Origin: Tachinus rufipes
Taxonomy: Eukaryota; Arthropoda; Insecta; Coleoptera; Staphylinidae
Length of the DNA: 64,000 nt
Assembly (NCBI GenBank): GCA_963932245.1
Contig: OZ010748.1
Location: forward strand, 96,208,907 to 96,272,906
Reading direction: 5' to 3'
Shown piece after piece: positions 1 through 12,290 of the stretch. Under the pieces are notes generated by a model, which ran no database searches, was not told the origin of the DNA, and saw only the letters and a list, made by a program, of their open reading frames with translations. Each line of letters starts with the position of its first letter. Position 1 is the stretch's first letter. Both the position numbers and the translations under genes were made by a program.

Positions 1-93
1 TTAAAAATCCGGTTGCGGCAGGTCATTTCTTGTCTACGTGCGCTTTACCACACCGAAAAAAGAAGTGGGCCTAGAAATTCCCAGAAATACCGT

Positions 94-110
94 TCTCTCT
101 CTCTCTCTCT
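94..110. repeat. CT microsatellite
   Basis: About eight perfect CT dinucleotides, read directly. No gene context. Confidence 0.9.
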
Positions 111-1139
111 AATGACTAAACAGGTGCCACTTGAATGATGCAACTAAAAATTTGCTTAATCGTAAATACCGAATGATAAGAGCGCATCGCTACCAAGAAC
201 CCTTGCGTCAGTTCTAATTCGAAGATAAAAATTACATTTCTATTGATAAAACATTTCCGGAAAATTTTTAAATCTGTGTCGAGCAGTTGGCACGGTCTGG
301 GTCACATGATAAGCCTGTTCGAACATGAATGAAATTGAGCAACGTTGATTTTTTTATTTAATTTACAAGATTTATGTTATCGCTTATCATTATCTATGAT
401 TTGTGGAATTTAGACGGCGTTTGCTTGCTTGCTTGCTGCTGACATCGTTACTCTTCACTTCCGGCGCGCTTATCACTATCAACGGCTTCTTGTTACTCAA
501 CCGTGACACCTGCAGCACGTGCGATTTTAAATTATTTAAATTGTCAATGTCACGATCGACAATGCTTACCTTGATCTAATTTAAATTACAAACACCGGTT
601 CGGACAAAGTATAAATGCGCAAAATTTAAATTTATGATGCAATATCTTTACCATATTACTAAAGAAATATTGGTACTTACATGTTTCGATTTGTTGGTAG
701 ATGTTGCACTATAATACGGATGGTACTTGCTTATCTAGTCCTCTCTGGATCGCAAGTGAATTTGTAATGCGTCCCGAATTGAACGGGCGCTAGTTTTTAT
801 TGGTCGCGCCGAAGCCGCATTTCATCTCGTGTAGAGGGGGGTGTCGAAGGGAGTCTTTTTTCCTTCTTTTGTCCATCATATCATCATCATCATCAAGTCG
901 CATACTTGTTTCCACCGACGACGACGGTATTATTTTATTATTATTCCATCCATTCTATGTTCTTAGATTGGGGGCGGCTATTAAAAGCAATTTTAATCAG
1001 TTTGTGTATTGAAAGAGAGACTCATTTCGAGCAACCCCTACACGCAACAAATAAATAAGCAATTATCTCTCGCATTACTTAATTAATGTTAGGAAATTCA
1101 ATGCTGCCGAGTGGGTGGCCGGTTTCAATATAATCTAGT

Positions 1140-4100
1140 CAATTGTGCTCATCATTTATTGTTAATTTGTTTCAAATTTACTTGTCAAAGTGACATTTGT
1201 TAAAATTATTTTTTTTTGTCTATAGATATCATGTACGAAACGATTCAGACAACTGTCACATAGATATCTGTCAAAATACTGCAGTTTGACACTTTTTAAG
1301 TTCTGCGTCTCAAATAAAAGCACTTTGAAAGTAAATGTTAAACTTTTTGAAATTTGCATAATATTTCAAATTTTTCAAACTGACATTTGTTAATTTTTTT
1401 TAGATACATATGTACAAAATAATTCTGAAAACAGTCAAATTGGTGTTTGTCAAAATATTGTGACACTTTTTAATCACAAAAATCATAAAGTTGCAAACCT
1501 GTCAAACTGACATTTATTTAAATTCTCCACTTTTAGTGTTTCTGATCTACAAAAATTATGTATAACGGTTCAGACTACAATTTTAAAATTAATGTGACAT
1601 GTGTCAATGTAAAATATTTGACACTTTTGTAATGGGTATCCAATCAAAGCATTTTTGATGTTAATTGTTTGAAACTACAAATCAGTCAAATTTTTTATTT
1701 GATTTATATGTTAGAATAACAACTTTTTGGCAGATCCCACTATGATAGATATGCAGTTTGTGAACCAAAATGTAAAAAGTGTCAAAAGTGTGCATATTGA
1801 CAGATTAGCAATTTATGATCAACATTTTTTCATTTGGATCAAATTGACATAAAGCGGTATTTTGACACATGTTTTTTTTTAAATGCCTTTATTTGATACC
1901 CAATAGGCATACAGTATGATAACGTTGCATTTTGTCAGATTTCAGTTTGACATTTAATATGATCTCTATGATTAACATTGAAATAACTTTTAAAAATGCT
2001 GTTATTTAATATACAACATCTAAAATGTGTTAAAATACATATATGTCACAATATCAGTTGACAAATTTGCAAATGTATACTTTTTTGTTATTGAATTCTT
2101 AAAAAACTATATAAAATACTTTATTTTGACAGATGTCACTTTTTTAAAAATGATTTTATTTGACACCCAACACTTACAACGTGCCAAAATGTAGCTATTT
2201 GACAGGTATCAGTTTGACAGATATGTAACTTTATATGATTCTTTTACTTTTAAAAGGGTTTTTATTATTAAGACACGCAATTATTTGAAATTAAAAATCT
2301 GTTAACATTTTATTGTTGATTCAAATGCCATATGTTACATTTTGATGTTTTTTAAGTGTTGGGTGTCAAATAAAAGCGTTTTTGAAGATTATTTCAAAAT
2401 ATGCAACCTATCAAAATGTGCCAAATAAAAACATTTCAATTGCAATACTGTCAAAATGTTGCTTTGTCACTAAAATTATATAACATTTTCAAACCTGTCA
2501 AATTGACATTTGTTACAATTACTTATTTTCTAGTGTCGCTTGTCTGCAGAAACCATACACGAAACGATTCATACAATCATTGCTGTCAAACTAGTATCTG
2601 TCAAAATACGGCAGTTTGATGCTTAATTTGTTAAAACTTTAATTTTTTTGTTAATGTCGTTTGTCTACAAAAATCATGTATGAAGTGATTGCATTTATGT
2701 CAAATTGGTATCTGTCAAAATACTTCAGTTTGACACTTTTTACGTTAAATGGAATTATTTTTAAATCCGGTTCAAAAGCTGCAGTTGTAGAGTTACAAAT
2801 CTGTCAAAATGTTATAGTTTGACACTTTTTAAGTGATGGGTGTAAAATTAAAGCATTTTGAAAACTGATTCGAAGGCCAAACAGATAAAATTACAAACCT
2901 GTCAAAATGACTTCAGTTTTTTTAAGACTAACGTATACAATTTTAAACCTGCCAAATTGACAATTGTTAAATTTTTTTAGATATCATGTAAGTTTGACAC
3001 TTCTGCATTTCAAATAAACATTTTGAATTCAAATTCAATTCAAAGGCTGTCAAAACATGTCAAAATGTTTATTTTTTTTTAACAAGCGGCCTGAATCACA
3101 GAAAACATGAAATTTCAAACTTGTCAAAATGGACTTAAATTAAAATTCTTTATTTTCAGTGTCATTTGTCTATAGATGATATCTATATAGTACGATACAA
3201 TTCAATTAACTGTCAAATTAGTATCTGTCAAAATATTGAAGTTTTGACACTTTTTTTGTGAACGAAAGTTATTTGATAGCTGATTCAAATACCGGCTAGA
3301 TAAAATTGAATTGGCTTTAATCACAAAAAGCATTTCAAACTTGTCAAACTGACATTTGTTCAAATTCTCCACTATTTAGTGTTTTTTGTCTATAAAAATC
3401 ATGTACAACTGTTCAGACGACAATTTTAAATGAAATTAAATTTTTGTTATTATATAAAATGTCAAACTGTCATCTGTCAAAATGCAACATTTTTGCACTT
3501 TCTAGATGTTGCTATCAAATAAAAGCATTTTTAAACGCGATTTAGATGTTAATTAAAGAAATCACACAAAGTTATAATCTGTCAAAGTGACATCTGCCAA
3601 AATGATGACATTTTTTAATTAAATTAAATAATTGAAAGCTTTATACTAAAAATGTTGGATATTTCATAGCTGTCAAAGTCTCATTTTTAGCGTATCTATC
3701 AAAATATTGACGATATTTTGACACTTTTTAGGTGGTGGATATCAAATAACAGGATGTTTAATGATTATAAGTTAATCATATAAATTATATAAAATGTCAA
3801 AATGCATTATTTTCATCATTTTTAGACCGTTGCGGTCAAATAATTTTAATTTATTAATGATAGTCAAAGAAATATTATAAACTTCTGTCAAAATGCCACA
3901 TTTTGGCACTTTTAGGTGTTGGGTGTCAAATGAAAGCATTTAAAAAAATGCTGATTAAAGAATTCATATTATTTATCAAAGTGACACCTGTCAAAATTCT
4001 ACATTTTTACACTTTTTAAGTATTGGTTGTCAAATAAATGCTTTATTAATTGCCATTTAGATATTATTTAAAGAAATTATATAAAGTTATAAATCTATAA

Positions 4101-4720
4101 AAGTGACACCTGTCAAAATGTTTTACTTGGATCTTAAATAAAAGGATTTTTTAACTTGTCAAAATGCGAATCGTATTCAATTGCAATTCTGCTAAAGTGG
4201 ATCATTTGTCGCAAAATAAGTATAGAGTATTATCTAAAAGTAATCATTTTTTTTATGCGAATCTGTCAAAATACTGGAAATTGTAAAGATTTGCGGCTTC
4301 TATCCTAGAAAACGTATGAAATTTCAAACCTGTCAAACTGACATTTGTTAAAATTTTTAATTTTTAGTGTTGCTTAAATAAAATTGACTTTATGTCAAAT
4401 GAAATCATTTTTAGCGGCGATTCAAACGCTAATTATATGAAATTTTATACTAATGACTGATAAAAGCATTTTCTGCCAAAATGAATGGAAAATTGCAAAT
4501 CTGTCAGACTGACATGCAGTATTTTGATACTTTTTCGATATTAAATATCAAATCAAAGCATTAGTTGTTGCAAGGTAAATAGGTATCAAATGTCAAACTA
4601 TGATCTGACAAAACGTAGTACTTTGACACTTTTTGCATGTTTGGTATCAAATAAAAGCATTTTTTAAAGGCAATTTGAGTGAAAAATTAAAATGAAATAC
4701 ATTTTGGAGCTGTTTCAACA
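1140..4720. repeat. Degenerate complex repeat rich in TGTCAAA/TGACATTTG
   Basis: The block is built from variants of one composite unit. A GTCTAYARAWATCATGTA-like segment (near 1218, 2540, 2662, 3168 and 3388) is followed by CTGTCAAAATAC, TTTGACACTTTTTAAGTGTTGGGTGTCAAATAAAAGC (in several diverged forms near 2350, 2820, 3495, 3915, 4013 and 4630) and CTGTCAAACTGACATTTGTT. Spacing is irregular, so this looks like an old, much-shuffled tandem repeat and not a clean satellite. Both orientations of the TGTCA core occur. No protein signal lies in it. Confidence 0.75.
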
Positions 4721-5269
4721 ATTGTCTTCATGTCATATAAAGCTTTAATTGCTTTAAACGATTTTGTTGTCATAATAAAATGCCTACTACATACAGTAAT
4801 AAATTAGTAACCTACTAAAAACTGCATAACTATGTTACCGATTACGTGCTTGGAGAATATATAATTTTTGCTTCATATTTTCGAACTGAATCGCTCATCG
4901 GACAATTTTATTAAATTTAATCTTGTTTGTGTTTTCCGCGCGTGCTTCATGGGGTGGGCAATTAGTGGCGCGCCGCTGTGCTCCACTATTATTTTAATTA
5001 CCCCTCGTAGCTCGTCATAATATTATTTAATTATAATAATAATAATAACAGTGGTAGCACGGACCAATTGACGCTCACTTGTTTTATGGCGCCGTCCCAG
5101 TTCACCGCATCTGTCCGTCCGATCGCAACATTTTATAGTTTTATTTTATTCATTCGCGCCTCGTCCATTGTCATTGTATATTCATATTTCTCTTGCAGGT
5201 TGTAAAATGCTATCTACGACGCGACCCACTTACCCCGAAACTTTGACCCAATTTATCATTCATGTCACA

Positions 5270-5860
5270 GTTATGTGACAGTTAATAATTAAATGAAATG
5301 TCAATCATAATTATGATCTTATCATATTTCAGATAATTATTAAAATTTATTAAAACGCTACAAAATTATTCCTAATCTAGCTTTTACGAATCGATCACGG
5401 TCAATTAATGTATTTGTCAAACTGACAGTTAATCTACATTAGAAAAAGTTGACAATTCATACGTGAAGCAGTTTATATGTCAAATTGTTGCACGCTCAGA
5501 CAGTTAACAATTAATTTGTCAAATTGACTGTTTTATAGTTTATATAGTATATGCTTTCTTAGAAAGATGACAGTTGATTTGTCAAAGTGACAGTTTTTTA
5601 TTTTGACGGTTGACAGATGGTTATGTCAATTTTTTTGACAGTTGAAGATTTTTTTTGTAGTTGACAGATTGTTATGTCATTTTTTTTTTTGACAGTTGAC
5701 AGTTGGATATGTCGAACTATTTTGATAGTTGATTTTGACAATTTTTTTGACAGATGATTACGACAATTTTTTTATGTGAAATTTTTGACAAATAATTTTT
5801 ACAGTTGACGATGACATATGCTGACAAATAGAATGACATTTGTTACTGATAAAATGTTAA
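5270..5860. repeat. Degenerate TTGACAGTTGACAGATGGTTATGTCA repeat
   Basis: Loose direct repeats combine TTGACAGTTGACAG, ATGGTTATGTCA and TTTTTTGACAGTTG. The same family is seen again at about 15600-16090 and 17170-17560, so it is a dispersed local repeat. No coding signal. Confidence 0.7.
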
Positions 5861-6479
5861 AGTTTTCAACAAACAAATGAAAATTTGAAAGATTCGCAAT
5901 TATTTTCAACAACAATAACAAAATCCGACCTAATTGATAAAAATCCCGAACAATTTTCTACGAAACATTCAAAGCCAACTCGAACGAATCGGAAAGAAAT
6001 TTTATTTTCATTATTTTCCACCCAATAATGTTTGAAAGAGCGAGCATGTAATCCCCTTGACGGGCGCGAAACGACGCCGCTTGCATTCATTTCGATTCCA
6101 TTCAATTCCGGCGATGAATTTATAAAAATAAATATGTTTTTTAGCCGGAGCTAAATCGGGCAATTATTATTATTGTACGCTTTTCCCGTGGGGGCAAATC
6201 AGTGAAAAGCAATATTTCATAGAAACCTCACACCACCTATTGTATTGATTGTGTTAAAAAACCACAATAATAACAGCAAAGAAAAACGAGCCAATTTCCT
6301 TCAAATTGGCTTCTATTACAATCAATCAGGACTTGTTCGGCTTTATTTTTTAATTAATTGATTTGCAGAGTATCGCATAGTTATATACCTTTATAGTATT
6401 TGATTAAATGCAGATTGGGTCTAATCCAATCTAATCAAGTTAGCGATTGGGGTTGTTGCCGTTTAGGTGAAACAATTGG

Positions 6480-6757
6480 TACAGTGACAGTGCTACCAAC
6501 ATTAAACCAGTCAAATTTGTGCGTCCTTATCGTTCTCTTCCATTTTTTGCCGCGCAAAATAAGCAACAGCAGATTTCCGTTAATTTTCCTAAACATTTTC
6601 CGCATGTAAGTCACAATAAAGCGGTTCGCCCACGCATTCATTAAATTACAACAAACGCACAACAATTACAACAATTGACCGGCACTAACCTACAAATCCT
6701 TTTGTTTTTTTTCTTTCAAAGATTCATCCAGGAACAACTGCCAGATTCCCAGTAACA
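6480..6757 (+). promoter_or_regulatory. Probable asf1 leader with a 5' UTR intron (6606-6721)
   Basis: A consensus donor GTAAGT follows CGCAT at 6606. An acceptor with a strong pyrimidine tract (TTTCTTTCAAAG) ends at 6721, 36 bp before the asf1 ATG, and a perfect branch-point-like CTAAC lies near 6686. The simplest reading is a noncoding first exon ending at 6605, a 116-bp intron, then the coding exon. The transcription start is not determined; the pyrimidine-rich stretch near 6525-6545 is one possibility. Confidence 0.5.
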
Positions 6758-9700
6758 ATGGCAAAAGTGCAGCTGTGCAACATTACAGTAATGGATAATC
6801 CAAGTCCATTCTCGAATCCATTTCAATTCGAAATCACTTTCGAGTGCATCGAAGAGTTGAAAGAAGGTACATTTGTTGAAATAACTAAAACAATGTTTCT
6901 ATGGTAACATGGCTTGCTTGATTTATTTCAGATTTGGAATGGAAAATGATTTATGTGGGTTCTGCTGAGAGCGAGGAACACGATCAGGTGCTCGATTCGG
7001 TTTTTGTTGGGCCTATTCCGGAAGGCAAACACATGTTTATGTTTCAGGTAAGTGAAATATTGCAAATTGTAGTTTTTTAAGGTTAGATTTGAATGACGAT
7101 TTTATTAATGTTTTAGGCCGATCCACCGAATGTATCTAGGATTCCGGAAAATGATGCGATTGGTGTTACAGTCGTCCTGCTTACGTGTCTTTACAAAGGA
7201 CAGGAGTTTATTCGTGTCGGTTATTTTATAAATAACGAATATAGCGATCCCGAGATGCGCGAAAATCCACCAAGCCCACCACAATTCGATAAGGTATAAG
7301 TTTTGACATTTAAAATGAATTAATTATTTTCTGATCACATGTGCTTCCATTAATTGTCATCAACATATTTGATTTCTTTTGTATAATTGATCATTTTTGA
7401 TATTTCTATATAATGAGGATCATGATATTTGTGACATTTTATGTTAATATTGTGATAGTTCATGATTTTAATGTTGACAGTTTACGGCACTTCTGTCTTG
7501 AAAAATGATTTTTTAAACATTTTATGATAATTAGTGACATTAGTGACAGTTTAAATATAATTTATAATAGCACTAGTGACATTTTATATTAATTCTGTGA
7601 CAGTTTATGACTAATCTGAATTATGTGATGTTTTATAACTGTTATGTGACAGTTTATGTTGCTTCTATCATAAAAAATATATTTTCTGACATTTTATCAT
7701 AATTAACAAACATCATTGACAGTTTGTTGAACAGTTTTTGACATTTGTGGTAATTTAGGAACATTTTATGAAGTTAATAACAGATTACCATTTATATAAA
7801 ACATTTATAACAGATTAAGAATGTTTTGACAGTTCACAAAAGTTTTATAAATGTTTAGAAATGCTTCTGACAGTTTTTTGATTTTTGTTGTAGTTCAGGA
7901 ACATTTAACAATATTTTGTAACAGTTCAGAAGTGTTTTATAAATATTTAGAAATATCATTGATTGCTTTTTATATTTTTTTTTACATTTGTGGTAGTTTA
8001 AGAATATTTTATGACAGTTCATAAACAATCATGACATATTAAAACACTTTTGATAGTTTAGAAACACTTTATGATGTTATAACAAGCTAACCAACATTTA
8101 TGACACATTAAGAATATTTTGACAGGTTTTGGTATTTGTGGTAGTTCAGGTACAACATTTTTATGAAGTTGATGGCAGCTGAAAACCAATTAAGAATGTT
8201 GTGACAGTTCAGGAATGTTTTATGAATGTTTAGAGATATCATTGACAGATTTGACATTTGTGATAGTTCAAGACTATTCTATGACAGCTCACAATCATGA
8301 CATATTAATGCCCGTATTACACTGTCAATAATTATATCTTGAATTATACAGGGTGTACATTAATTGGCGGACAAACGCCAGGTAACTTTGTAGACCGTGC
8401 CAAATGAAAATGAAAATCTTAATTCTAAAATGCTGAGAAACTCTTTGTTTGGCCTCACGAGATGATCAAAGTTTCGTTATGCTTGGCAACGTAGCAAAAT
8501 GTCTATTTCTATATTCAAACCTATAATGTAGGCAACTTAATGCACACATTAAATATTATTTATTATAAACTGCAAATGTTCATATTGGCCACCGTTTACT
8601 TCTAAACACTATACGGTATCAAATTCATGACATTTTCAAGCATCACCATAGGCGTAATTTGCATATTTATTCAAAGTAAAAGTCATAATAAAATAGAAAT
8701 ATCAACTGACATTCATTGCAGAGCCTACGTTATAATTTGAATTTTATTTCTATTTCTATATTCAAAGCTATAATGTAGGCAACTTAATATACACATCAAA
8801 TGTTATTATTTATTATAAACTACAAATGTTCATATTGGTCACCGTTTACTTCTAAACACTATACGGTATCAAATTCATGACATTTTCAAGCATCACCGTA
8901 GGCGTAATTTGCATATTCATTCAAAGTAAAAGTCATAATAAAATAGAAATATCAACTGACATTCATTGCAGAGCCTACGTTATAATTTGAATTTTATTAA
9001 AAAATTTGCTACATTGCCAAAGGTATTTTTAATTTAAATTTGATTTATTCTTGGAAAGTAATTTGCACTTTTTTCAATATTTTTTTATTATTCATTTTTA
9101 ATAAACCTCGTAACTTTTATTATACTAAAAAAGAAAGCAACTTGGTACATAAAATACGCAATTAAAACAATATTTGTATTGACAAAATTGAAACTTTGAG
9201 GACCTCGTGAGGCCAAACGAAGAGTTTCTCACCATTTTGGAATTAAGATTTTTGTTTTCTTTTGGCACGGTCTACAAAGTTACCTGGCGTTTGTCCGCCA
9301 ATTAATCTACATCCTGTATATACATATATAAAAATATTTAAATCTTAAAAAGTCTGTAAAATGCACAAATATCATCAATCTTATTGTAGATTGAAATTTT
9401 AAGAATATTTTTAGGTTTTCTTTATAATTAATTTATAAAATGTGAGAAATAGCATTTATAATATAACCTAACTATTTTTTTTAAACTGTTAATTCATACA
9501 TTTTTTGCATCAATAAAGAAAAACTAAATATATTTTTAAAATTTCAATCTGCAGTAAAATTGATGATCATTTGTGCATTTTACAGACTTTTTAAAGTTCC
9601 ATCCATAATTATATATACATATGTATATGTATGTATATATAATTCTATAAAGAATTATAGATAGTGTCATACGGGCATAAGGATATTTTGACAGTTTAGG

Positions 9701-12290
9701 AACGTTTTATAAATGTTTAGAAATATTTTTGGCAGTTCTTTGAACATTTTTTGAAGTTTATGACAGATTAAGAATATTTTGACAATCCAGAAACGTTTTT
9801 TGAATGTATAGAAACATCATTTGCAGTTTTTTTTAACATTTTTTGACTGTCAAATTGTTTTTAAATTGTCTAAATAGTTAAAAACTGTAAAATTGTTCTT
9901 AAACTCACAAATTGTTCATAAACTGTCAAAAATGTCCTGAACTGCCAGAAATGTTTTTAAACTGTCAAAAATGTATATTTTTAAACTGTCAAAACTGTTT
10001 TTACTTTGCCAAAACTGTCTTAAAACTATCAAAACTGTTTATAAACCGTCAGAAATGTATGTCGCAAACTGTCAAATTTTTTTTAAAATGTCGAAAATAT
10101 TTTATAGACATGTAAATGTTCCTAAAATGTCAAAACTGTTCTCGTCGAATTGTTCTTAAATTATCAAAATTGTTTAAACAGTCTGACATTATTCTAAACT
10201 GTCAAAAATGATTTTGAATAGTCAAAAAAGAATTTTTAAACTGTCAAATTGTTCATAAACTGCCATAATTGTTTACTTTTTTTTTACATTTTTGACATTT
10301 GTATTAGTTTTGACAATTTATGACAGATTAAGAATATTTTGACAGTTCAGAAACGTTTTATGCATGTTTAGAAATATTTTTGACATTCTTTGACGTCTGT
10401 TCTAGTTCAGGAAGATTTTAAGAAGTTGACAAGAGCTTATATTATTTTGACAAATTAAGAATATTTTGACAGTTCAGAAATGTTTTTCACATTTTTTAAT
10501 ATTTGTGGTTGTTGAGGAAGATTTTACGAAGATAATAACAACTTTTATGACAGATTATGTATTTTTTTGACAGTTCAAGAAACATTTTATGAATATTTAG
10601 AAACATTATTGACATTTGTGGTAATCTAGGAACATTTTATGAAGTTGGTAACAGCTCACACATGTTTTAGACAGTTCAGAAACATTTTATAGATGTTTAG
10701 AAGTATCATTGACATTTTTTTTTTTACATTTTTTGACATTTGTGTAATTTAGGAATATTTTGATAGTTCAGAAACGTTTTATGAATGTTTATAAATAATT
10801 TTGACATTTGTGGTTCAGTTTTCACTATTTTGACAGTTTAGGAATGTTCAGAAATATTTTTGACAGTTGTAACATTTTATGAGTATTTAGAAATAATTTT
10901 TACAGTTTTTGGTATATTTTAATTTTTGAGTTGATATTCATTTATGACATCTTGAGAGTATTTTGACAGTTCTTTAAAAAAAATAACATTTATGATAGTT
11001 CAGGAACATTTTATGAAGTTGCAAACAGCTCACAAACATTTAATTTCATTGAATTATATTATACAATAATTATATTTGACAATTCAGAAATGTTTTTTGA
11101 ATGTTTAGAAATATCATTGACAGTCTTTCGAACATTTTTGACAATTCAGGAACATTTTATGAAGTTTATGACCAACTAAGAATATTTTGACAGGTTAGAA
11201 ACATTATTGACAGCTTTTGGAAGATTTTTTGATATTTGGGGTGGTTTAGAAACTGTTTATGAGTCAATAACAGTTCTTAAACATTTAAGAATGTTTTGGT
11301 AGTTTACAATCTTTTTATAAATGTTTACAAAAATTTTTGACAGTTTTTTTACATTTGTAATAGTTCAGGAACATTTTATGAAGTTGATAACAGCTCATAA
11401 ACATTTATGACAGATTAAGAATATTTTGACAGTTCAGGAACGTTCTAAAAATGTTTAGAAATATCATCGACAATTTTTTGACATCTAAGCTGTCTAATCG
11501 TTCTTAAATTGTCAAAAAACTTTATAAACTAACAAATTTTCCTAAACTGTCAGACGTGATTCTAAATTGTTAAAAATGTTTATTCTTGTTTTGAAGAACA
11601 AAATTCTTAAACTGTCAAAACTGTTTTTAATTTGTCTAAATAAACTGTCAAAAATGTTTCTAATCTGTTAGAAATGTATGTCATAAACTGTCAAATTGAT
11701 TTTAAAAGGTCAAACAAAGTATTTTATAGACTTTTAAATGTTCCTAAAATGTCAAATGTAGTTTTTAAACTGTCAGACTGTTCTTAAATTGTCAAAATTG
11801 TTTGTCTAAACAGTCAAAAATTTGTTCTTAAACTGGCAAAATTGTTACTAAACTGTCAAAAATATTTCTAAACTGTCAGAGGCATGTTTTGGCAGTTCAG
11901 GAATATTTAGAAACATATTTGACAGTTTTCTAAAACTCTTTTTGACATTTGTAGTGGTTCAAGAATATTTTATACTAGCTCATAAACAATCATTACTAAT
12001 TAAGAATATTTTGACAGACAGGTTGAGAATATCTGACAGTTCATGAATCAGGAATATCTTTTAAATGTTTAGAAATATTTTTGACAGTTTATGAGCATTT
12101 TTTGACATTTGTTGTATTTCTTTACAATTAATGTATTTTTTGTTTTTAGGTTACTAGGAATATATTGGCATCTGAACCAAGAGTCACACGTTTTAAAATC
12201 AATTGGGAAGATCCATCGCCTGCACAAGACCAACCGATTGCCACACTCAACGAAAACTCCAATTCAATCTCGACCATGGAGTGTGCCTAA
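6758..12290 (+). CDS. asf1: Histone chaperone ASF1 (anti-silencing function 1)
   Basis: ASF1 binds the H3-H4 dimer and passes it to CAF-1 and HIRA during replication-coupled and replication-independent nucleosome assembly in the nucleus. Four exons join in frame: 6758-6866, 6932-7047, 7117-7293 and 12150-12290. They give 180 aa starting MAKVQLCNITVMDNPSPF. The immunoglobulin-like core is intact and runs to about residue 155, with the family blocks EDLEWKMIYVGSAESEEHDQ, VLDSVFVGPIPEGKHMFMFQ, GVTVVLLTCLYKGQEFIRVG, YFINNEYSDPE and RVTRFKINWEDPSP. The start is the first ATG after the leader acceptor and opens the standard ASF1 N-terminus. The acidic or serine-rich tail is short: the protein is smaller than the roughly 200-220 aa usual in animals, and it ends STMECA. 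Introns are 65, 69 and 4856 bp; the last is almost all repeats. The identification is very secure. Confidence 0.97.
7440..8305. repeat. TGACAG-rich degenerate repeat in asf1 intron 3 (left part)
   Basis: The stretch repeats variants of TTTTGACAGTT, GTGGTAGTTCAGGAACATTT, TATGAAGTTGATAACAG, CAGATTAAGAATATTTT and AATGTTTAGAAATATCATTG. The family resumes after the nested transposons at 9681. It is noncoding and intronic. Confidence 0.75.
8349..9316. mobile_element. Non-autonomous mariner-like element nested in the Harbinger-like MITE
   Basis: Long terminal inverted repeats of about 130 bp begin CAGGGTGTACATTAATTGG on the left and mirror that on the right (CCAATTAATCTACATCCTG). They are flanked by TA on both sides (8347-8348 and 9317-9318), the Tc1/mariner target duplication. 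A 247-bp core is tandemly duplicated (8502-8748 and 8749-8995) with only a few differences. There is no open reading frame of transposase size. A relative lies at 16102-16903. Confidence 0.8.
8502..8995. repeat. 247-bp tandem duplication inside the mariner-like element
   Basis: Two adjacent copies start TCTATTTCTATATTCAAA and end CGTTATAATTTGAATTTTAT. They differ at only a few positions. The relative at 16.1 kb has one copy, so the duplication is specific to this insertion. Confidence 0.85.
9681..12120. repeat. TGACAG-rich degenerate repeat in asf1 intron 3 (right part), with two strand switches
   Basis: This is the same family as 7440-8305. Most of it reads GACAGTTCAGAAACGTTTTA on the + strand, but about 9840-10290 and about 11490-11880 read in the opposite sense (AAACTGTCAAAAATGTTTC). 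Open frames in the inverted parts (for example 9912-10115) are translations of the repeat, not genes. Confidence 0.75.

Larger units (their letters stand above)
1..6479. other. Upstream intergenic region, no gene found
   Basis: I see no conserved coding sequence here. The short open frames lack sensible composition and mostly fall in repeats. The stretch holds a CT microsatellite (94-110), a GCTT-type run near 420-437, a long TGTCAAA-rich repeat block (1140-4720), a GC-richer stretch (about 4930-5170) and a second TGACAG block (5270-5860). The GC-richer stretch could be promoter sequence of a gene outside the window, but no exon supports this. Confidence 0.6.
8309..9677. mobile_element. Harbinger-like MITE interrupted by a mariner-like element
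   Basis: The ends are inverted: TGCCCGTATTACACTGTC at 8309, and the reverse complement of TGCCCGTATGACACTATC ending at 9677. Both are flanked by TAA (8306-8308 and 9678-9680), a 3-bp target duplication typical of PIF/Harbinger. The inverted arms extend inward past the inner insertion: the AAAAAGTCTGTAAAATGCAC stretch after 9347 matches the reverse complement near 9575-9595. Without the 8349-9316 insertion the element would be about 400 bp. It has no transposase and is non-autonomous. Confidence 0.75.

Noticed and set aside
9912..10159. Two overlapping open frames of 62-67 codons rich in NCQKC-like repeats
   Set aside because: They are direct translations of the inverted TGTCAAAA repeat in the asf1 intron. 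The repeated peptide simply mirrors the DNA repeat.
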